Assembly: GCA_020205615.1 (NCBI GenBank)
Contig: CM035161.1
Span: 3,774,526-3,838,525, forward strand
DNA: 64,000 nucleotides
Reading direction: 5' to 3'
Source: Panax quinquefolius
Lineage: Eukaryota; Streptophyta; Magnoliopsida; Apiales; Araliaceae
Shown here: positions 60,087 through 64,000 of the stretch, piece after piece
Layout: the number at the start of each line of letters is the position of its first letter
How positions within the stretch are numbered: position 1 is the first letter of the stretch
Translations under genes and position numbers: made by a program
Notes under the pieces: model-generated
Seen by the model: the letters and a program-made list of their open reading frames with translations, nothing else
Told to the model about the DNA's origin: nothing
Database searches by the model: none

Positions 60087-60879
60087 AAAATTATTTTATA
60101 CACATGAGCCCTAGAAGAATGGCAATATTGATCATGTGATAATTTGGTTGATATATTCATTAAGTCATTACCAACTATGATTTTGAAGAAGATGGTGCAC
60201 AATATTGGCATACTTCGACTTAATGATATTTTTACCATGAACAATTGAAATTCTATGTACTTATGAAGGGGAGTAAAAATGATATGTGCTGATTGTACTC
60301 TTTTTCCTTCTCTAAGATTTTTTCCCACTGGGTTTTCCTTTGCGAGGTTTTAACGAGGCAATACCAAGGCACTAGAAGTTATACAAGAATATTATACTAT
60401 TTTCCTTCGCCAAATTTTTTTTCCACTGGGTTTTTATTTGGTAAGGTTTTTAACGAGGCATATTCTTAGAAAATTGCTACAAAAGAACTCCGTCCCTTCT
60501 ATATGAAGACAATGCTGCATGTATAGCTCAATTAAAAGGAGGACACATCAAAGGAGATAGAACAAAACACATCTCATCAAAATTCTTCTTCACATGACAT
60601 TGAAAAGTGTGGTAACATTGATGTTCAAAGAATTACCAAAAGATAATCTAATGATTTGTTCACAAAAGCATTACTAATCGCAACATTTGAAGGATCACAC
60701 ACAATATTAAAATGCAACAAATTGAAGGACTTAAGGATATATTCATGAGGGAGAGCTAATACGCGCTGCACTCTTTTTCCCTTAAACAAGGTTTTTTTTC
60801 CATTGGGTTTTTCCTGGTAAGGTTTTTAATGAAGCAGCTTTCAATGCGTATGACTATACAATAGACATCCAAGGGGGAG
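60087..60879 (+). pseudogene. Copia RNase H end, duplicated, and 3' untranslated region
   Basis: The first copy reads DNLVDIFIKSLPTMILKKMV (about 60138-60200), the end of copia RNase H. The second begins LLYEDNAACIAQLKGGHIKG (about 60499) and ends with LFTKALLIATFEGS (about 60655). A TTTTTCC...CACTGGGTTTT...GGTAAGGTTTTTAA-type motif occurs three times, near 60297, 60400 and 60770. The polypurine tract AAGGGGGAG (60871-60879) follows. Confidence 0.75.
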
Positions 60880-61178
60880 TGTTATAAAATTATACATAGT
60901 GTGTGGATGTCTAAATACATTCTTACCCATGTCTAGATACATTCCTACCCCTCTTTATTGTAATTAACTTTAAGCTTTGTAACTCTCATATCCTTTAAGG
61001 TTTGAAACTCATGACCTTTGAGTTTGTTAACCTCTTAGTATTGATATCCTTGTACCATAAATAGTAGCATTGTAAAGAGGATGGGTTAGAGATATATACA
61101 ATTACAATATATGAAATGAGAATGCTCTTCTCCCTTAATCATCATCTTTGTTTTTGTTTTTAATAATATTTTATTATA
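60880..61178 (+). repeat. Copia 3' LTR
   Basis: It begins TGTTATAAAATTATACA directly after the polypurine tract and includes GTAGCATTGTAAAGAGGA and TTAATCATCAT blocks shared with the 5' LTR. The exact end is uncertain and was placed by the CTGTT duplication. Confidence 0.65.
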
Positions 61179-61183
61179 CTGTT

Positions 61184-62189
61184 ACTATTATTCATGAAAT
61201 CTCTTAAACTCTCGCTATGCAGTTGTTCTTGTACCTTGTCAAAATAAACCCAACTTGTTCGAAATCGATTCAAAAAATTTTAGATACTTGAATTCTAATT
61301 AAACAAGTCGAATTTAAATTTATTTTAATACTGAGATATTTATTTGAGTAGAATATGTGTGATTTACTATTCGCTCATTTAGACTATCGAATATTTCTTA
61401 GCTTATTGATACTAGACCTGGCAATATAGTTAGTTAACTGTTGGGTCAAATCATATTAACTGGAACCAAATGGGTTGGTTAACCATTTTTATTTATTCAG
61501 ATTGGTTAAAATTTGGACCCATATTTTTGTAAACAAATATAGTTAGTTAACCGGTTAACCATTTTTCAACCCATATTTCATACCATACCATTTTTAGAGT
61601 CACGCCATGTCTTGTTTTTCTCTCTAATAAAATGTCATGTCTTGTTTTTCTCTTTCTACAAGTGCGAAAAAGTGATGCTCAATTTGACTTTTTTGGGAGA
61701 GAGAAGGTTTATTTCATTTGGTCATCAAAGCTTGTAGTAATTATAAGGAAAATGATATACAAATCTCACATGAAATGAGAAAATTTTGTGAAAATATTAA
61801 TTTTTTTATCTCTAATTAATATTGGTTTTATGAACATTTGTAATTGGATATTGGGTGCTTGCGTTTTGGTGTATAACTCTGAATATTTAATCATGTTTTA
61901 GAGCTTATTGTTAAGATTACTAGTGTGCTATTTAAGTGCGGATAGTTAATTATTGTTAATTTCCTCCATATATTTTCAAAATATATTTTCTATTGAATTT
62001 AAAAGTTATTTGACTTTCTGAAAAAATAAAAAATTTCTACGTCTTCCTTTCCAATTTAAAAGTCTACTTGAACAAAACTAGTTGCTATAATCTCCTCTAT
62101 AACAAAAAATTCAAAGATTATGATAAAATTTAGTTATCGAGACGGGTTTTTAAAAAAATAGGGTGACAAAGTAAAGTGTTTTAGAGATA
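61184..62189. other. Non-coding region, probable pre-insertion flank of the copia element
   Basis: AT-rich, with no gene seen. A TAGTTAGTTAAC / GGTTAACCATTTTT motif recurs around 61430-61570. By the copia target duplication, this should be the sequence that once lay directly upstream of the VAP gene. Confidence 0.45.
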
Positions 62190-64000
62190 TTATGTGGTTT
62201 CAAATTTTTCCGCCATATACGCTCATTCTCCACCAAATGAGGTGCAAACTCGATAATATCATTTCATAAATAAATATATTTTATAAATTAATATAATTGC
62301 ACAAATAATTTATTTTAAGTAGAATTAATAATTCCCACCAAAGATTCAATTTAAAATTTTATTAGTATAGTTTTTTGCACTCGTGGTAATTAAATTGCTA
62401 TCATTTCCTCCCAGATTTTGAACACGTCTTTTTGCATTTAAATTAATTTCAATTTAAAATTTTGGCTTCCATCATTAATATTCTTTATCATAAAATAAGT
62501 GGTTAATATTACCAAAATAGTATACACAACACCCATTCTCGAGTCGCCAAATACATGGTACAAAAAGCAAACTACAACTTCATTAATACAAATGTACAAC
62601 AAGAAATACACAATATATACCGAAGTTTAAATATAATATCATCTTCTGTATAATATCCACACTCAAATAAATCCCCATCATAATTATTGATTCATTATTT
62701 TACAAAAATGGTGAGGACTACTAAACAACTCTCTCTAAACCTTCATTCCATACCCCGACTAAGACTCGCTACATTCTCGCCTCCCCGAGAAGAAAAAATG
62801 GAACAACAAGGAAAAGGGTGAGCTCAACTAGCCCAAGAAGAATATTACGACTAAGATAATATACAACAAATTATCGTTAGTCTTCAACAGGAAAAAAATC
62901 TGATAGAATACAATAGACAACAAGTTTCGTGATCAATATTCGCAATGAAAAATAATAATTCATGTAAGAGTTACGTAGAGAATGAAATCTTATAATCTAT
63001 GAATTTAATAAATCATCATCAATATTTTATCCTCAGTAACATCAATCAATATACATCTCGAATCAAATATTCATCTTTGCACTACAGCCAAAGATATTCA
63101 TCACCGGGTCATGTTCATTTAAACACTGCTCATCTTCAGACTACAAAAGCCAAAGATATTAATCAATCTGGCCATGTTCATCTCAACACTGCTCATCTTT
63201 GCACTACAGCCAAAGATATTCTTCAGAAATCATTCATCTTTGCACTCATATTCATCATTCATCTTTGACTACAGTGCCAAAGATATTCAATAATATCATC
63301 ATTTAAGACCGAGGATGATGAAAATATTTTTTAAAGAAACGAATCCAAAGGAAACAAAATGACAAGGATTAAGGATTAAGGATTCGTATTTTGTTTTATC
63401 CACGCCCAAAAATACCTCAAAAATAATCATAGTGGTGTAAAATTCAAGAATGATCAAAACATGGATACAATCAGAAGTTAGTATCCGTATAGATATTTTG
63501 GACAAAAAGAAGAAATTTTATTTTTCTATGAATAAGACCAGATACGTGAATAAGGTCAGATACGTGAATAAAGGCCGTGATACGTGAATAAGAATCTCGA
63601 CACCAAAAGATAGAAATTCCACAAAAACATCTTCACGCTTCATTTAATAGTACTCGTGAATAAGAATCGTGAATAAGAATCATTAATAAGAATCGTGAAT
63701 AAGAACTCATGAATAAGAACCCATGAATAGAACCCCGACATGAAAAAAGTTCCAAATTTGATAAAAACTTCAGATCAATATTTCAAAGATAATGATATCA
63801 AGAAATAATATCATTACAAAAAAAATAATATCCCTTACCTCGAAAGATCAAGATTTCTATTTAAACACCTGATATAAAGGCTATGACTTGAACTTGCAAC
63901 CGTATAGCAATACTCAAAGTATACTCAAAATACTCACAAGAATACGCCGATATATCGAGAGAGATATAGAGAAAACTTCAGCTTCGTGTGATTTTCAATT
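62190..64000 (-). mobile_element. Chromovirus-like element D (B/C family), reverse, truncated by the window edge
   Basis: From about 62511 the sequence (CCAAAATAGTATACACAACA) follows the reversed LTR of C and B, including the CAAAGATATTCAT array (63070-63295), the AGGATTA triplet (63364-63385) and a modified GTGAATAAGAA array (63525-63730). It runs off the end before its TATA region. The 320 bp to its left hold short, deletion-ridden matches to gag of C (CATTCTCCACCAAATGAGGT near 62222; CTATCATTTCCTCC near 62398), so its interior is largely lost. Confidence 0.75.

Larger units (their letters stand above)
16429..61178 (+). mobile_element. Ty1/copia retrotransposon, host of the nested insertions
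   Basis: Short LTRs beginning TGTTATAAAATTATACA lie at 16429 and 60880. The second is preceded by the polypurine tract AAGGGGGAG. CTGTT occurs before the first LTR (16424-16428) and after the last LTR base (61179-61183), a likely 5 bp target duplication. Own sequence is in five pieces: 16429-16752, 27631-29114, 38769-39906, 60087-60879 and the 3' LTR. Domain order gag, GAG-pre-integrase, integrase end, reverse transcriptase, RNase H is that of copia elements. All frames are broken. About 41 kb of the span is later insertions. Confidence 0.85.

Overview
The window is eudicot plant nuclear DNA: AT-rich, with genes split by canonical GT-AG introns and most of the sequence made of plant transposable elements. 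I cannot name the species from the sequence. There are two intact-looking host genes, one disrupted exon candidate, and a very large nest of retrotransposons.

Left part (1-16.4 kb). A CACTA-type DNA transposon (about 57-4682) carries exon fragments of at least five unrelated host genes: a heavy-metal-associated domain protein, eIF4A, a plant beta-galactosidase, a rhamnogalacturonate lyase and an MPP6-like protein. It appears to have landed in an exon of an unidentified minus-strand gene, with an AGC target duplication. A two-exon gene for a DUF1223 thioredoxin-like protein follows (6426-7828, +). A seven-exon minus-strand gene for a plant VAP/MSP-domain protein of the PVA4/MAMI type follows that (10321-16333). 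Its introns hold a Stowaway-like MITE (10726-12653) itself split by a 1.6 kb foldback Mutator-like element (10893-12527), a mariner-like relic (14597-15276) and a small hairpin MITE (15300-15425).

Right part (16.4-61.2 kb). A Ty1/copia element (LTRs at 16429-16659 and 60880-61178) starts only 95 bp upstream of the VAP start codon. It is stretched to about 44.7 kb by later insertions: a Tat-lineage Ty3/gypsy element (16758-27625, + strand, with an antisense extra ORF); a chromovirus-like Ty3/gypsy element in reverse (C, 29115-38768); and a related forward chromovirus (A, 39907-60086), whose 3' LTR is split by another forward copy (B, 49299-59640). Target duplications are readable for B (ACTTT), A (AAAAT) and the Tat element (TCTCC), and tentatively for the copia element (CTGTT). 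A further reverse LTR of the B/C family (D) runs off the right edge (about 62511-64000).

Order of events from the nesting: copia first, then Tat, C and A independently, then B into A. All retrotransposon reading frames are broken. Many differences between copies sit on CAG/CTG (CHG) trinucleotides, and even the tRNA primer binding sites are altered there. This suggests that part of the damage is systematic sequencing error at methylated CHG sites rather than real decay. I saw no tRNA, rRNA or CRISPR features.
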